64,000 nucleotides of DNA, from the NCBI GenBank assembly GCA_033060915.1, contig CM065383.1, forward strand, positions 10,366,501 through 10,430,500, given 5' to 3'. The notes beneath the pieces are model-generated. The model saw only the letters and a program-made list of their open reading frames with translations. It was not told the DNA's origin and did no database searches. This DNA is from Euryodendron excelsum. Lineage: Eukaryota; Streptophyta; Magnoliopsida; Ericales; Pentaphylacaceae. Each line of letters opens with the position of its first letter. Positions within the stretch are counted from its first letter, which is position 1. A program made the translations under genes and the position numbers. Shown here in pieces: positions 34,601 to 46,390 of this stretch.

Positions 34601-36018
34601 GGTTTGCTTCTCTCCTGATGACCTCCATCTGCTTGTGTCAGCTGTGGACAATGAGGTATTGCTACGAGAAGTGTATGTGAGCTATAGTTATCTAGGGTAG
34701 AATAATACTGTTCTTTTATTTTTTTTCCCTCTGGTCAGGATGTATAGAGTAATGAGTTACAGTTATAGATTGATCATGATTACCTGTAACTCTGCGTTAG
34801 ATGGGTTTAACCCAATGTGATAATCATCTAACTGATCCAATGATGACAACCATCTAATCAATTTCACAATTTTAGTCTACTGAAAGTTTGACACAGAGGA
34901 CCTTAGAGGCGACAATGTCTCCAACCTCTTGCAACTGTAGATATGAAACTCACTAAGTTCTGTTACATACATGGTCAATTTACCATAAAATGTTCTTTGA
35001 TGGTACAAGATTGAGACTAACTGTTGTGGGGTACCAGGTTAAGCAACTTATGGCAGTAGATGGGAGGCTCCACACGAAGTTTGAGATAGCTTCAACTGGA
35101 AGTGCCCATAATTATACTCGGTCATATTACATGAATGGAAGAGACTATATTATCAGTGGGAGTTGTGATGAACCTGTTGTTCGTGTTTGCTGTGCTCAAA
35201 CTGGTAGGCGACTGAGGGATGTTTATTTGGAGGTACATTTCTCACATAAACATATCCAAGTCTGATCTTCACTACTTGTCAATTAGTAACTGCTGTTCTG
35301 AAGATGTCAAATGTCTATTGTTCATTGCAGGATAGGGGCTCAGGAAGCTCAATGTTTGTGCAATCCTTAAGGGGTGATCCTTTTAGAGTAAGTTCTCTTT
35401 GCCTCAAATTTGATGCATTAGCATTATAATCCTATTTAGAAGTTTTGCAAAAGCTGTTTAACCCTTGAATTTTGAAGAGTAATCACCCCTCTATAAACAT
35501 TGTGCATATTTTTAGGAGTCAGAAATCAGATCCTAATAGTTATATCTCATTATTTCTTTATGTTCCTAATGTCTCTGCTCTACTGGTTTTGTTCATACTG
35601 CCAAGTGTAAAAAGAACACAAGGAAACAAACTGTTTTGACCAGAAATCCAGTTCATATATACTAAATACTTATTCCTTTTTTAGGAAAATCTGCAGGGGA
35701 TACAAAAATTATGTTGTTTCCTTTCTGAGATAAGATCTGAACATGTATATGTATTCTCTTTTTGTTTCTTTGGGTATCTAAAACCAGCATTTTCAAATGG
35801 CTATCTTAGCAACCTCCATGCATCCCAGCCCAAGGTCGGATATAATCAAGGTAACTTCTATGCATGCTCATCCTTCATGTTGTTGACTGTCGGAGCTTAT
35901 TTAGAACAATTAATATCAATAGGTCTCTATGCAGGTCAATTTGCTTGCATCCAGCCACGACACGAGAGAATTTTCTTATGGCCATCATTTGAGCCCTTCC
36001 TCCATTCTGGGAGCTTGA
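28599..36018 (+). CDS. leucine-rich repeat plus WD40 repeat protein
   Basis: Eleven coding exons are proposed: 28599-28630, 30621-30687, 31338-31597 (3' border uncertain; 31588 is an alternative), 31949-32298, 32637-32701, 32794-33462, 34215-34655, 35038-35232, 35331-35387, 35788-35850 and 35935-36018. Phases agree throughout and give about 760 residues. The start [20 protein letters not shown] is chosen because it joins in frame to exon 2. Residues about 120-240 are leucine-rich repeats ([26 protein letters not shown]). Residues about 430-760 are WD40 repeats, with [39 protein letters not shown] and [16 protein letters not shown]. The WDLR at about 589-592 is a WDxR (DWD) motif of substrate receptors that bind DDB1 in CUL4 ligases, so a DCAF role is possible but inferred. 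I do not recognise a named gene. Confidence 0.85.
28631..28691 (+). repeat. (CT)n followed by (TA)n microsatellite at the start of intron 1
   Basis: The first intron starts GTCTCTCTCT, so the 5' splice site is also the first unit of an 18-unit CT repeat, followed by about nine TA units. Confidence 0.8.
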
Positions 36019-37849
36019 TACATGTATCTTTTTGACGCATTCATGTAATTATGTATCTCTGTATGTATGCATCTCCAAATCTATGTTGAGAAGTGTGCGT
36101 TTGTTGTATTAAATATAGTTATGTAGCCGTGTTCTATACTGGTTAACATGGTGTCTTTTTTCCCAAGATGGTGCAAATGAGGGATCATTATATGGTTATT
36201 GGTATATCTATGGTCCTTTAAGAACTGTTAGTACATGCTCATTGATCGGTGCCAGGATATTGCTTGGAGTACTAAAACCATTTGGTTAAATTTGTTGGCG
36301 CAAGTGAATGAAAATTGCAAGCATTTAGATCATACAGCTTTGACACTAATGGTAGTCGAACCCATATTTTTTGAACTCTACTTAGAATATGGATGATGTT
36401 ATTTGCTTATCGGCATTTCATTCAGATGCTCAGCTTCATAGTGGTACAGACACCATTTCAGACAGATTAAGAAACCATTGAGTACTGTGGTTCTGACAGA
36501 GACTTTGCTTGGAAAGAGAGGAGAGAAGGTTTTATCATTTCAAGACTACCATTGTGTTAAAAAGTTTTTTTTTTGGTAGAATATTGTACTGAGAGTATAG
36601 CATTTTTGTGGTTTGTTTAGGAAGGAAACAAGCTGATTCCTTTATTCTTTCTTGTTTATTGTTATGCAAGATAACAAAGGAGCTTGAGAAGACAAGCTGA
36701 TTGTACAAATTATGCAGTAGAGAGTGTCCTTGTGAGCATGCTATGAGCATTCGTTCTCTTTGATCCTTTTTATCTGTTCATTAGTAAAATATTTTCGTGC
36801 GCACGTGAGTTCAACACCAAAGCAATAGTATATGGCCACTTGTGAGGACACTGGTGCTTCCTCATTGCAGCCCCTTGCTCTTGGGTTTGTAGGCCGATGT
36901 GGGTTATGTTAAAGGATCCCGATCCCAACATCAGGTAAGGCTCTAAACATTTTCATTTCCATGGGTCTCTCTCTCTCTCTCTCTCCATATATATATAGTA
37001 GTTTTGTCCATCAACTTATCTCGTGTTGGATTGGGCATGAGAACTCCATAGTTGGTATTTGGTAAGCAAATCTTGGTTCCTGAAGACGAAAAAACATAGT
37101 TGTCAACTTCTTTCAGATATGAATTGCAAAAAAGAGAGCAGTCAACCCTCTTTCTATCTTGCATGTTTGCCCACTATCTTTCGGGAGAGCATTTGCCTGG
37201 TTGTACTTACAGGTCTGTGGCTCGGCCTGCCATATTAAACTTGGGGATCTGTCGACAAATGTCTAGATTGTAGTCACGTGATCTTATTTAAGTTCATATA
37301 TCCACATTGTGATTAAAAATTTTAATTACTAGAGAGAGAGAGGAAAAGTGCAGCTAATCGCCATGAAAGGATTCATATCTCACATAATGCCTGAATCACA
37401 TCACATGGCTAGACAGTATAACACCCTTCTACCATGTAGGATGTGGACACTGGATGCTCCCTCTAAAATGGCACAGTAATAATCAGAAAACCCATAACAA
37501 CAATCAAAGAACACGAAGAAAAAATAGGCATGACATCAATAAAACGAAATGATTATTTATCTGCAATTGTGTTGCCAAAAATGACATTACTCGAGGGTCA
37601 AAGACTAAAATTACAGGTATAAAGATTTTTCCCACATTCACAAATGAAGTCATTCATGAGAGGACTCAATCAACTCTCCATAAATAATTTTTCTGTTTTT
37701 ATCATTTTCTTATCTCTTAACAAATCAAGAAACATTCAAGAAATAGAAATAGGACCTCCTAAGCATTATTTGCAACGTCAAATTTACACACTATCTATAA
37801 CCTTACCACTTATCACAAAACATGGATACATCCAAAGGTCATTTTTTGG
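36019..37849. other. region between the convergent LRR-WD40 and PUB4 genes
   Basis: It holds the 3' untranslated region of the LRR-WD40 gene at its left end and that of PUB4 at its right end. A CT microsatellite lies at 36967-36986. No further gene is seen. Confidence 0.4.
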
Positions 37850-40800
37850 TCATCCCCTCCCACCATTACCGTGTCGTTGGTTCCTAAAGTAGCTAAGAAG
37901 TGCCTGAGCCTGCAACCAGCCAAAAACTCGTCACAATTGTTTTCCAAAGTAGAATTTTAGATTTGGTGTGTACGTGTGGAATTTTTTTCTTTTTTTTTTT
38001 TTTTTGGGGAGCGGGGGAGAGGCTGTGTTTAGCAGAGTATACCTTTTCTTTAGATTTGGTGTGCGCGTGTGGAATTTTTTTCTTTTTTTTTTTTTTGGGG
38101 GGGCGGGAGAGAGGCTGTGTTTAGCAGAGTATACCTTTTCTTTGGCTCGTGGGGTGCCCGACTGCGACAATGCCACTAATGGAGGAACAGCTCCTTCCTG
38201 AAGCACCATGCTACAGAATCTATTGCTGTTTGTGCAAAGCTGTAGAAGAGCAGCAGCTGCATTCTCCTTCCCTCTTGCAGAACCCAACTCAACAACCTCA
38301 ACCAGAACAGGGATCCCTCCCTCTTGACCAATAGCAGTCCTCCCCTCCTGAATAGTAGCAAGGTTTGCCAAAACAGCAACCGCTTTATCAACCATCCCAG
38401 CAGCAGGATCCATCAACTCTACAAGGTATTTTACAGCTCCAGCCTGCACAATCCGGGTCTTGTTTTCATGAAATATTGACAAATTAAACAAAGCTGTTGC
38501 TGCGTCTTTCTTCCCCCGAGGAGTCCCATTTCCCAATAAATCAACCAGAGGATTTATCGCCCCAGACCTTCCAATCCTGACCTTGTTGTTCTCAATAACT
38601 GAGAGGCTAAAAAGAGTGGCAGCTGAGTTCTCCTTAGCCTCGGGGCTACCCGTCGCGAGAACATGAATCAGAGGTTCAATTGCATCAGCATTAGCAATTG
38701 CAGTTTTGTTGTTGTCATTAATCGATAAATTGAGCAGTGCAGTAACGGCATTTTCCTGAGTCTTTATGTCATTTGAACGGAGTAGATTAACCAACAAGCT
38801 GATGGCTCCACAGCTTGCAATTACAATTCGGTTGTCCATGTTATGCTTGGCAAGTAGCCTAATCTCAGCAGTTGCATCTCTTTGTGCATCGAGTGAAGTG
38901 CTCTTCAAGTCCTCAACAAGCTTCCTGACTTCGGTTTCAACTCCAGCAAGATCAGCCCTTGTTTCAATGGCAGGTGAAGAAACTATCCTTGGAACAAACC
39001 TATCAGAAGGACGTCGCCACATTGTTTGGCTTCGAGATCTTGTCTCTAATCTGGGAGGGAACTCAGGTTCTCTCAGTGGGGTGGTCACAGTAGTAGCAGC
39101 TTGTGGCTCTGATAGCTCCCCAGAAGCATCACTATTGTAGGCTGTCACCTGTGAAGACAACTCATTGCCATCAACCGACATCCCTTGCGAAATATTTGCA
39201 TTGGAAAGCATGCTGGAGGCTGAGGCAGTTCGATTATGGCCCTGAGATGATTGTTCATCAGCCCCACTAGTAGTAGGACATTCTGTTGATGGTGAAGTGG
39301 GGTGTTGGCTACTTGACTCCAAACTTTGCTCTCCTGAGTTAGCCAGCCTGTCTTCAGAACTGTTTTGTGATAATCTTGTAATATCCAACCCATGCCCATT
39401 TCCAGTAACACCAGGTAGTGAACCCTCTGAAGACGAACGGAGACGTGATGGAGAAGTTACCTCTCGATGGATTCCACTAGATGAAAGTAGGTTCTTTCCA
39501 GGTGAACCCCTAGACTGAGTTGAGTCAGGTGACATAGGTCGGTTGATTCTTGAATTAGGAAGGACATGCGGATCCTTGGGGCTGATATTCTCTGCAGGTG
39601 CAAGTGAAGAAGGCTGGTTCAAGCTCATAGACTTCATGGGGTCAGGCAGCTTCACATTGTTTGATTCACACCAATTTGCAATTAGGGCCTTTACAGTGTA
39701 ATTAGGAATCAGATTGGTGTGGGTCAGAGTTTGCCGTGTCTTAGGGCAAACAGTAAGCCCAAGGTCAATCCATTTCCTGATAAAAGCCCGCTCATAGGTT
39801 TGTCCTGAAGCCACAATTACTGGATCCGTCATCAGCTCAAGTGAAAGGGGGCAGCAGAAATCAGCAGGTATCGCAACAGGATTAGAGCTCTGGGATTGTT
39901 TCATCATAACAAGGTGTTCATGCATGTGGGTAACAAGAGAGATCATTTTATCAAAGTACTCTGCTTCACTATTATTTTCAGCTTGTTCAGCATTCTCCTT
40001 CAATTTTTCAAGGGCCACAGCCTCAATCAGAAGCTCCTGGTTCAAACTTAAGCTCAGACTATCTGCAAATTTTGCCAGGCTCTCTGAGCTGGGTCCAGAG
40101 CCATCCACTTGCTCCCTGATGGCCTTACTGATAATAGGGGATATTTGTTCCAAACCCATTTGTTTAATTTTCTGTACACAAATCTGCAACCAGTTGTGCC
40201 AAGCATTTGACATCATAAAATGGAATACCGCATAGGTCCTTCATATTCAAGAGATATAATAAAAAGAGCTAGCCGTTAGGTGCTCTAAGATGGGTTTTCT
40301 TCTAAAGAACCCTACTTAATGGGCACTGAATTGGAGAAGCAATGGTGTGTTCAATATAAAACCAGCCCAAGAAGATATAACTTAAAAATAACTTATCTTT
40401 GCTAGATACCTCAAGAGATGATGCATTCAATTCAACAGGGAGACTTTGATCTAAAGACTTCAGCAGCTCAAAAATTTCCACGCCAGAAGCCCGAACCTTT
40501 GATATTAATGATTCAAGTTGCAGAACCTACAGATCATCCAAAACATGCTAGTCAGAAGGAATTGAGATCAAAGCTCCAGAATTTAAGCATTCAAGCGTAA
40601 AAAATTAACTCAACTACTCGTGTGCCAATTATAACTCATACCAGGTCACATAAAATAAATATTCCTTCTTAACCTAGGAGCGACCAACCAACAATGAATC
40701 CGTACAATTAAAAGAGATTCTCTGTTCTATCCTAAGTTCAAACAAAAAACCTAACTCTTTAGGTTGCAGGTGGGAAAGAGGAGTTCAGAATAGAAAGTAA

Positions 40801-42593
40801 CTCATGACCAAGGGCACAGCAACAGACCACCAACACTAATATAAATACACTACAAGTCATGAAGGTTTTGCATCCAATTGAGAAGCAAAGTAAACTACCG
40901 GAAAGGAGGAGTTGCCTGTGAACTCAGCTGGGACCAAGAGAAGAGAAACCTTTGCCAGAAAAAAATGGGCTAGGAAAACATCACAGCAACTGTAGAACAA
41001 GATGTATGGTGCAAATCCAGGAATAATATTTTTTTACAGAAAACATCACTAACAACAATCCTAAAGAGGAACAAGGTCCTTGCAACCTTCTAGCCACAAT
41101 TGAAAGAGACAATAAAAAGCAATAAAATGAAATCAGAAACACCATCATCACTGCAACTCTAGTCACCCCCATTTTACCACCACCTGGCAACTTGTCACTG
41201 TACCACTATCACCGCCAACATGTCATCATTTTTCACACCCCCTCTGCCCTTGTGTGTTGCGATCACTGCAGCTGCCACATCCAAACTTCCACCATCTCCA
41301 AATTCATTTCAACACTTATCCCAATAGGGTCAATACCAATGCTGTCACAGCCACTTCCAGGACCCCATTGCCGCCGCCGCCGCCACCACCACCTTTGGAA
41401 ACAGCCCACTCCTCCCACCTCCTAGCAAACATCATCTCTACGACCACCACATCCAGCATCCTATTGCCACCACCACCATTGGAAAAACCCATTCCCCTCC
41501 ACTCCAAAACTTGTGTCCAGCACATGCACCACCTTAAATGACCTTCCACTCACACAATCAAGTTTTCACTTGGAACACTGTCATTGCAGCCAGCGCCATC
41601 ACCATCATTAGCAACACCATCACCACAAATCCTGTGGCCTACAGTTTCTGGCAACTTAGAGATGCCAGCACAGCCTAAGGAAACTTGCATGATACCACCT
41701 TCAACTAACCATCACTAGCACGATTACCACATTCTTCACTGCAACGTCTCTTCAGCATTGCTCCCCATTACACCACCATCTCCAAACTCTAACACTATTT
41801 TGTAATCACCACTGAGCTCCACATCTCCAACAATCTTTCACTACTATTGCATCATGAACTGTTGTAACTAGAACCACTTCCAATCTAATGTAGTCACCAC
41901 CTCCAATATCCATTTGCCAAAACCAACTCTATTAGACAGATTTAAAGCCAGAATAAAAATGGCTACTGATTCAAGAGAAAGGATAGCAGTAGAACAAATA
42001 TAGAGCATGAAAGTGAACCGGTAGAACAAGATGGTGCTTTGCTTCTAGAATAAGGTTGTAAAGCAAAACTAGCTGTATCACTTGTATTTGGAAACTACAA
42101 ACAGGAAAAACAATCCTCCCCCCACCCCAACCAAAAATAATATATATATTAAAAGACAACTGCACCCATGATAAATGTGATGATCAACAATCGAATCGAT
42201 ACTAAAAACTAAGGGCACCTGTCTTGTACTTATTTCAGCTCTATTAAATTATATAGTGAGATCTGCTTTTCTAAAATTTATAAAAGGAAAACTGCATGTA
42301 TAAAGTGTGAATCATACAAAATAAATTTTACTCCTCAACAAATGCCAATTTTCAAATAGTTCCCTCAGTTCATTGACGGAATGACCCTGTTCTGCAAACG
42401 CCTTCTGGAGCAGCTCTTCAGACATGATGTTAGCATTATAAACAGCATCAAGCACAGGCTTTAACAACTTCAATATCTCTTCAATCTTTTGGTAATATTT
42501 CTGAGCTGGTTCATGATTTATGTGGTCACGAGATGATAAATGAAAGAAAGAAGAGATGTTGTTGAGAAGTACTTTTAACAATGAAATCTCCAT
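37850..42593 (-). CDS. PUB4: U-box/ARM-repeat E3 ubiquitin ligase, PUB4 type
   Basis: Four coding exons on the minus strand: 42318-42593, 40410-40526, 38135-40183 and 37850-37909, all phase 0, giving 833 residues, close to the family length. The start MEISLLKVLLNNISSFFHL and the helical domain ending WHLLRSKIYF are typical of the UND/U-box/ARM class. The U-box lies at about residues 236-309 (IPADFCCPLSLELMTDPVIV, ASGQTYERAFIRKWID, CPKTRQTL). A Ser/Pro-rich linker follows, then ARM repeats from about 550 to 815 (ENAVTALLNLSINDNNK, KENSAATLFSLSVIENN, KDAATALFNLSIFHENK). The last exon is AQALLSYFRNQRHGNGGRG. The protein moves ubiquitin from an E2 to substrates; in Arabidopsis PUB4 acts in root meristem, tapetum and CLE/cytokinin signalling. 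The last intron's 5' splice site has been tandemly duplicated. An acceptor (GACACAG|GTGTG) just before the ATG implies a leader intron. Confidence 0.95.
37958..38142 (-). repeat. tandem duplication (about 92 bp x2) carrying the 5' splice site of the last PUB4 intron
   Basis: The units 37958-38050 and 38051-38142 are nearly identical, including the T-run, the G-rich string and AGAGTATACCTTTTCTTT. On the minus strand each unit carries AAGAAAAG|GTATAC. The donor at 38135/38134 keeps the frame to the last exon. The copy at 38043/38042 is 92 bases further into the intron and would shift the frame. Confidence 0.8.
40527..42317 (-). other. first coding intron of PUB4 with a CAC/CAT-rich tract
   Basis: The intron borders are TTT|GTATGA and GTAG|GTTCTG on the minus strand. 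On the plus strand about 41160-41900 is rich in CCACCA, CACCAT and ATCACC strings and resembles the interiors near 16990-17110 and 44170-44420, perhaps a shared repeat family. No gene is seen. Confidence 0.5.
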
Positions 42594-43249
42594 CACACCT
42601 GTGTCAAGAACAGAACAGAATAACTAATTAGTTATTGGTTGCAGTGAAGTGGATGAAGAAAAAATTTTAGCGTCAATATTGGCCCAAAAACTACAAGGGG
42701 AATTGCAAATATGATGCACGGATTACATGGCAAATCTAGCACAACAAAATAACAAGCTGCACCCAGACAAAAGCACGTTAATCTCAGAGTTCTAGGAACA
42801 GCTCCTACTTCAACAAAGAAAATAGAATTTAAATTAACCTTTCACCAGAGAAGCTGTCGTAATAAATGACAGCAATAGAAATATGGTCATGTCCCCTAAG
42901 CTGTTATAATAGCCTTTTTATAATCAAGTCTTTGTTTCAACTCAATGCCAAAACTCCATCTCATGACAGTAGAAATAATATACAAAGTTCACAAAATCTT
43001 TAATAAAACCTCAGATATTGTCATACAAATTATTAACCAATGAGAATCAGTTCTTTAGCTGTTTTGAAGTGATACCCCATGTGCCATGAAACGAGTTATG
43101 CCTACAAGTTGCAAACTCCAAAAATGTGAGAAATAAGGTGGCTGGTGTCATTATTTTACAGTAGTAGACCATTTGTTCTGAAGTAGTGGTTCGCAGGGTT
43201 TTTTTTTTTCGTTTTTTTTCTTTTCTTTCCATGTGCAGGTTGGGATGGG

Positions 43250-43262
43250 TTTTTTTTTTTTT

Positions 43263-43308
<46 letters not shown>
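43250..43308 (+). repeat. T23 then G36 homopolymer junction
   Basis: Twenty-three T residues (43250-43272) are followed directly by thirty-six G residues (43273-43308), then TGTTGTTGTGGG. It is either a true G-quadruplex-forming repeat or a sequencing/assembly artefact. Confidence 0.9.
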
Positions 43309-43309
<1 letters not shown>

Positions 43310-43673
43310 GTTGTTGTGGGAATCAAGCTGAAGAGTATACTCGGTCAGGTTAATTAGAATATTTATGCAAGTCTAGAAAGTTTAAACCATGATTTCAGGA
43401 TAGCTTCAAAAGATAATGCTAAAGCATAAAAACAAAGGTTATATAGACTATGGATAGAATTGTCACATCAAACAACAATGGAAAACCATCAATCACCACT
43501 CCAACTAGGAAAAAAGGGGAGAGAGAGAGAGAGAGCTATTTTATTTCAGATTAAAAAAACCAGTCACTATGCTACTTCTTGAAAAAAAAAACCAGTCACA
43601 TTGATACAATTTGCGGACTCTAATGCTGAGTCTGAGTACAGATCAATCAAAATCCACAAAGGTAAACATTATA

Positions 43674-43852
43674 GGGGTGTTTGGATTGCTACTTAAAAAA
43701 GCCATAAGCGATAAGCTTAAGCTAGTTTTTAAAAGCCACCTTTTTAAATGGCTTTTCCAAGCTTAAACTAGTTTTAAAAAGCCACTAGTGGGGAGCCAAG
43801 GACAGTTTAAAAAAGCTATAAGCTGCTAAAAAAGCGACATCCAAACACTCCC
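43674..43852. mobile_element. MITE (179 bp) with GGGGTGTTTGGA ends
   Basis: The left end GGGGTGTTTGGATTGCTACTT and the reverse complement of the right end GGGAGTGTTTGGATGTCGCTT form inverted repeats. TATA flanks both sides (43670-43673, 43853-43856). Inside are repeated AAGCCA(C/T) and TTTTTAAA strings, and there is no coding capacity. Confidence 0.7.
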
Positions 43853-43924
43853 TATAGCCTGTAAATCAAACTAAAAGCATGGCCACCTCAGCATATACAG
43901 CTATGGAGCACAAGAGCCAAAAAT

Positions 43925-45905
43925 ACCTCCCACGGTCAACCAAAAGTACACTTGCTGCCCCCGTGGTCCTGAAAATTACACTGATATCTGTTATGTTCTA
44001 GTTGCCTGCAACAGATTAACAAGCCAAAGCCTTAATGAGGATAAAGCTAATTGAGGATGCATGCTTTAAATTTTCTAAATACCAATTTTACCCTAAGTTC
44101 AGTTCAGTCAAACAAGAATTATTACCATGACCCAGATGTATAAAATATCAATAATCAGTGAACCATTAGTATGTTGCCAGGGGCGCATCCAAACCAATCA
44201 TCATGTCTAACACCCCAACCCCCTTCTTTCTCTCTAATATTCATAATCACCAATCACAACCAATCTCATTCTTCTGGCAAACATAACCACCACCTCCACC
44301 ATTTATCACCCAGACCCATGGCACACCAAAATCCCCAGTTTCAGATCCTTGACTGAGTCCTCACTCACCATGCACACCATCACAACTCCCTTGCATTTCT
44401 GCTATCCACCATCAAACCATACCCTCCCCTCACTTTTAGGTGCATTTAATATGAGTCACCTTGCCCACAAAATTATTGCTGTGTAAATCAAATTTTAGTT
44501 TGATTAAATCACAACGCAATGAGCAATTTGGATTTCTTGCTGGTAAGAATGCTCCCTGATCTGTGGACTTCGAGATTGGCGTGATGAAGGCAGAGATTCG
44601 TAGTAATGGTTGTGATAGGTAGGTGGTAACGACCATAGATGATAGCAACCATTCTAGATTCCCTTCTCTCTTTAGAGTTGTTATTCTCTTAAAAAGTTTC
44701 CAACTTTCTCAGTATCAAACTCTCTCTCTCTTTCCTGAACTCTTCTATCATGTCTCTTGAACTTCTGCAACTCCCAGCGTAAAATTTTTGTTCTCTGTCA
44801 ATAGCTTCTTGATGGTGTGGTGCACCAATGTTGATCCAAAAACCAAATTCTCTCTTAAATGCGATAACCCGTTTTAGTATAAACACACTGGTGCAAAGCA
44901 TTAAAAAAAACTCAAATTGAATTCACCATTAGCTCTCTGGTAAAAAGGAATCTTTCAGCAATGATTTCCCTTTAAACTGAGATTTGAGATCTCTACCTAT
45001 CTCTCTAGTTTCTGTCAATAATTTTCAGACTAAGTAGTTATATTGGATGCCAACTTAAAGGTATTTCTTAGTTGGCCATTTGAGTCCACTTTTTCAAAGT
45101 GTCAACTTAATGGTAGTTGGTGGCAAAGGAGGTTTCACAGTGATTGTCAGTAGTTCGGTCCAAATCAGGGTAAAAGAGATGCAAAGGCTGGTGGTGTTGG
45201 GCGATTGTTGAGATTACCAGCCCAGTTCTTGTAAATTCCAATAGCTTCTCTCTTATATGTTTGGCCACAGAAAAAATATATGTTGTGTGCTATGTTGGTA
45301 GACATTTGAGGATGGTGACTTGGGGTGAACTGATTGTGAATCAGAAGGACTTATGAAAGAGAATATAGTCTTTTCCAAATACAGTGTCCATGAACATAAG
45401 TGTATAGAGAGAGAGAGAGAGAGAGAGAATAATCTCTTCTCAAATCTCAAACTCAATAATTCTCTTTGATTTTAGTGTTAGAGAGAGACTATACAGATAC
45501 AAAATCTAGGCCTACAATCTGGCTGGTATTTATTGGTCATGGTATTTTAATTAATTTCCAAAAGATAAAAAAACAAAAATGTTCTACGCAGTGCAAAGAC
45601 GAGGAAGAAGAAGATAATGGTGATGATATCCAGTGATAAAGAAGCCAGCAGCAGACTTGGGTTGGTGATGGAGAAAGGTGGCGATGGTAACTAGTTTCAG
45701 CAAAAAGAGAGAATAACTTATTTTCATTTGTGTTAGTTGACTTTTTGATTCAAGCATATTATTTTCTATTAAAACATGTTCCAAGAAAACAGGGTAGAAA
45801 TGTCATTTTGTCATTTCATTGTTTCTATTAACTTTTTTATCCAACGAACCAGGAATACAGGGGTAGTAGGGCAGCGACTCGGTCAGGCTAGGGCCCTGCC
45901 AAGCC
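43925..45905. mobile_element. possible second Mutator-like element
   Basis: The left part (TACACTTGCTGCCCCCGTGG, then GAAAATTACACTGATA, then ATACCAATTTTACCCT) and the reverse complement of the right part (GCTGCCCTACTACCCCTG, then TTAATAGAAAC, then GACATTTCTACCCTG) share short blocks in the same order, as in old long inverted repeats. The interior has CACC-rich strings like the element at 16793-18392. The borders are not defined. Confidence 0.3.
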
Positions 45906-46327
45906 TAGACCAAGACACACTTATGTCTACCCAAGCCTGTCTAGGCCTGACCTACAGCCCAAGGTCCTCTATCCAAGACCAAGACCAAGACCAAGCCCAA
46001 GCTTAACCAAATATATTCGGGCTCGGCCCAGATTGCCAGACTAATGCACGGTACTCCTCTGATTTTCTAATGCCTCTTAATGGTTTTGTGGCCAAGACAA
46101 CATCCTCTATATCTCTCGTGGTATAGAAAATAACAAAAGAGGGGAGGAAATACTTAAAAATCCAATGCTCAATAAAAAATAAAAGGAAGAAAGAAAGAAA
46201 GAGAAGCTAGGTTTATCAAAGAAAAAACCAAACAAAAGGAAAGAAAAAAAAAACTTGATTTAGTGGTTGACGCCATATAAGGCACATACATATATGCGTA
46301 CATACACATGCTCCTTCACACGCCTAC

Positions 46328-46331
<4 letters not shown>

Positions 46332-46387
<56 letters not shown>
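46332..46387 (+). repeat. (GA)n microsatellite, about 28 units
   Basis: An uninterrupted AG run follows CTACATATAG. Confidence 0.95.

Positions 46388-46390
<3 letters not shown>

Noticed and set aside
37931..38134. Lys-rich C-terminal extension of PUB4 in an unspliced reading
   Set aside because: A good 5' splice site lies at the end of the conserved KEK codons, and an acceptor plus the expected final exon (AQALLSYFRNQ) follow at 37909, so this is intron, apart from the alternative-splice possibility noted.
38766..39140. Plus-strand open frame of 124 codons
   Set aside because: Antisense to PUB4 ARM and linker coding sequence.
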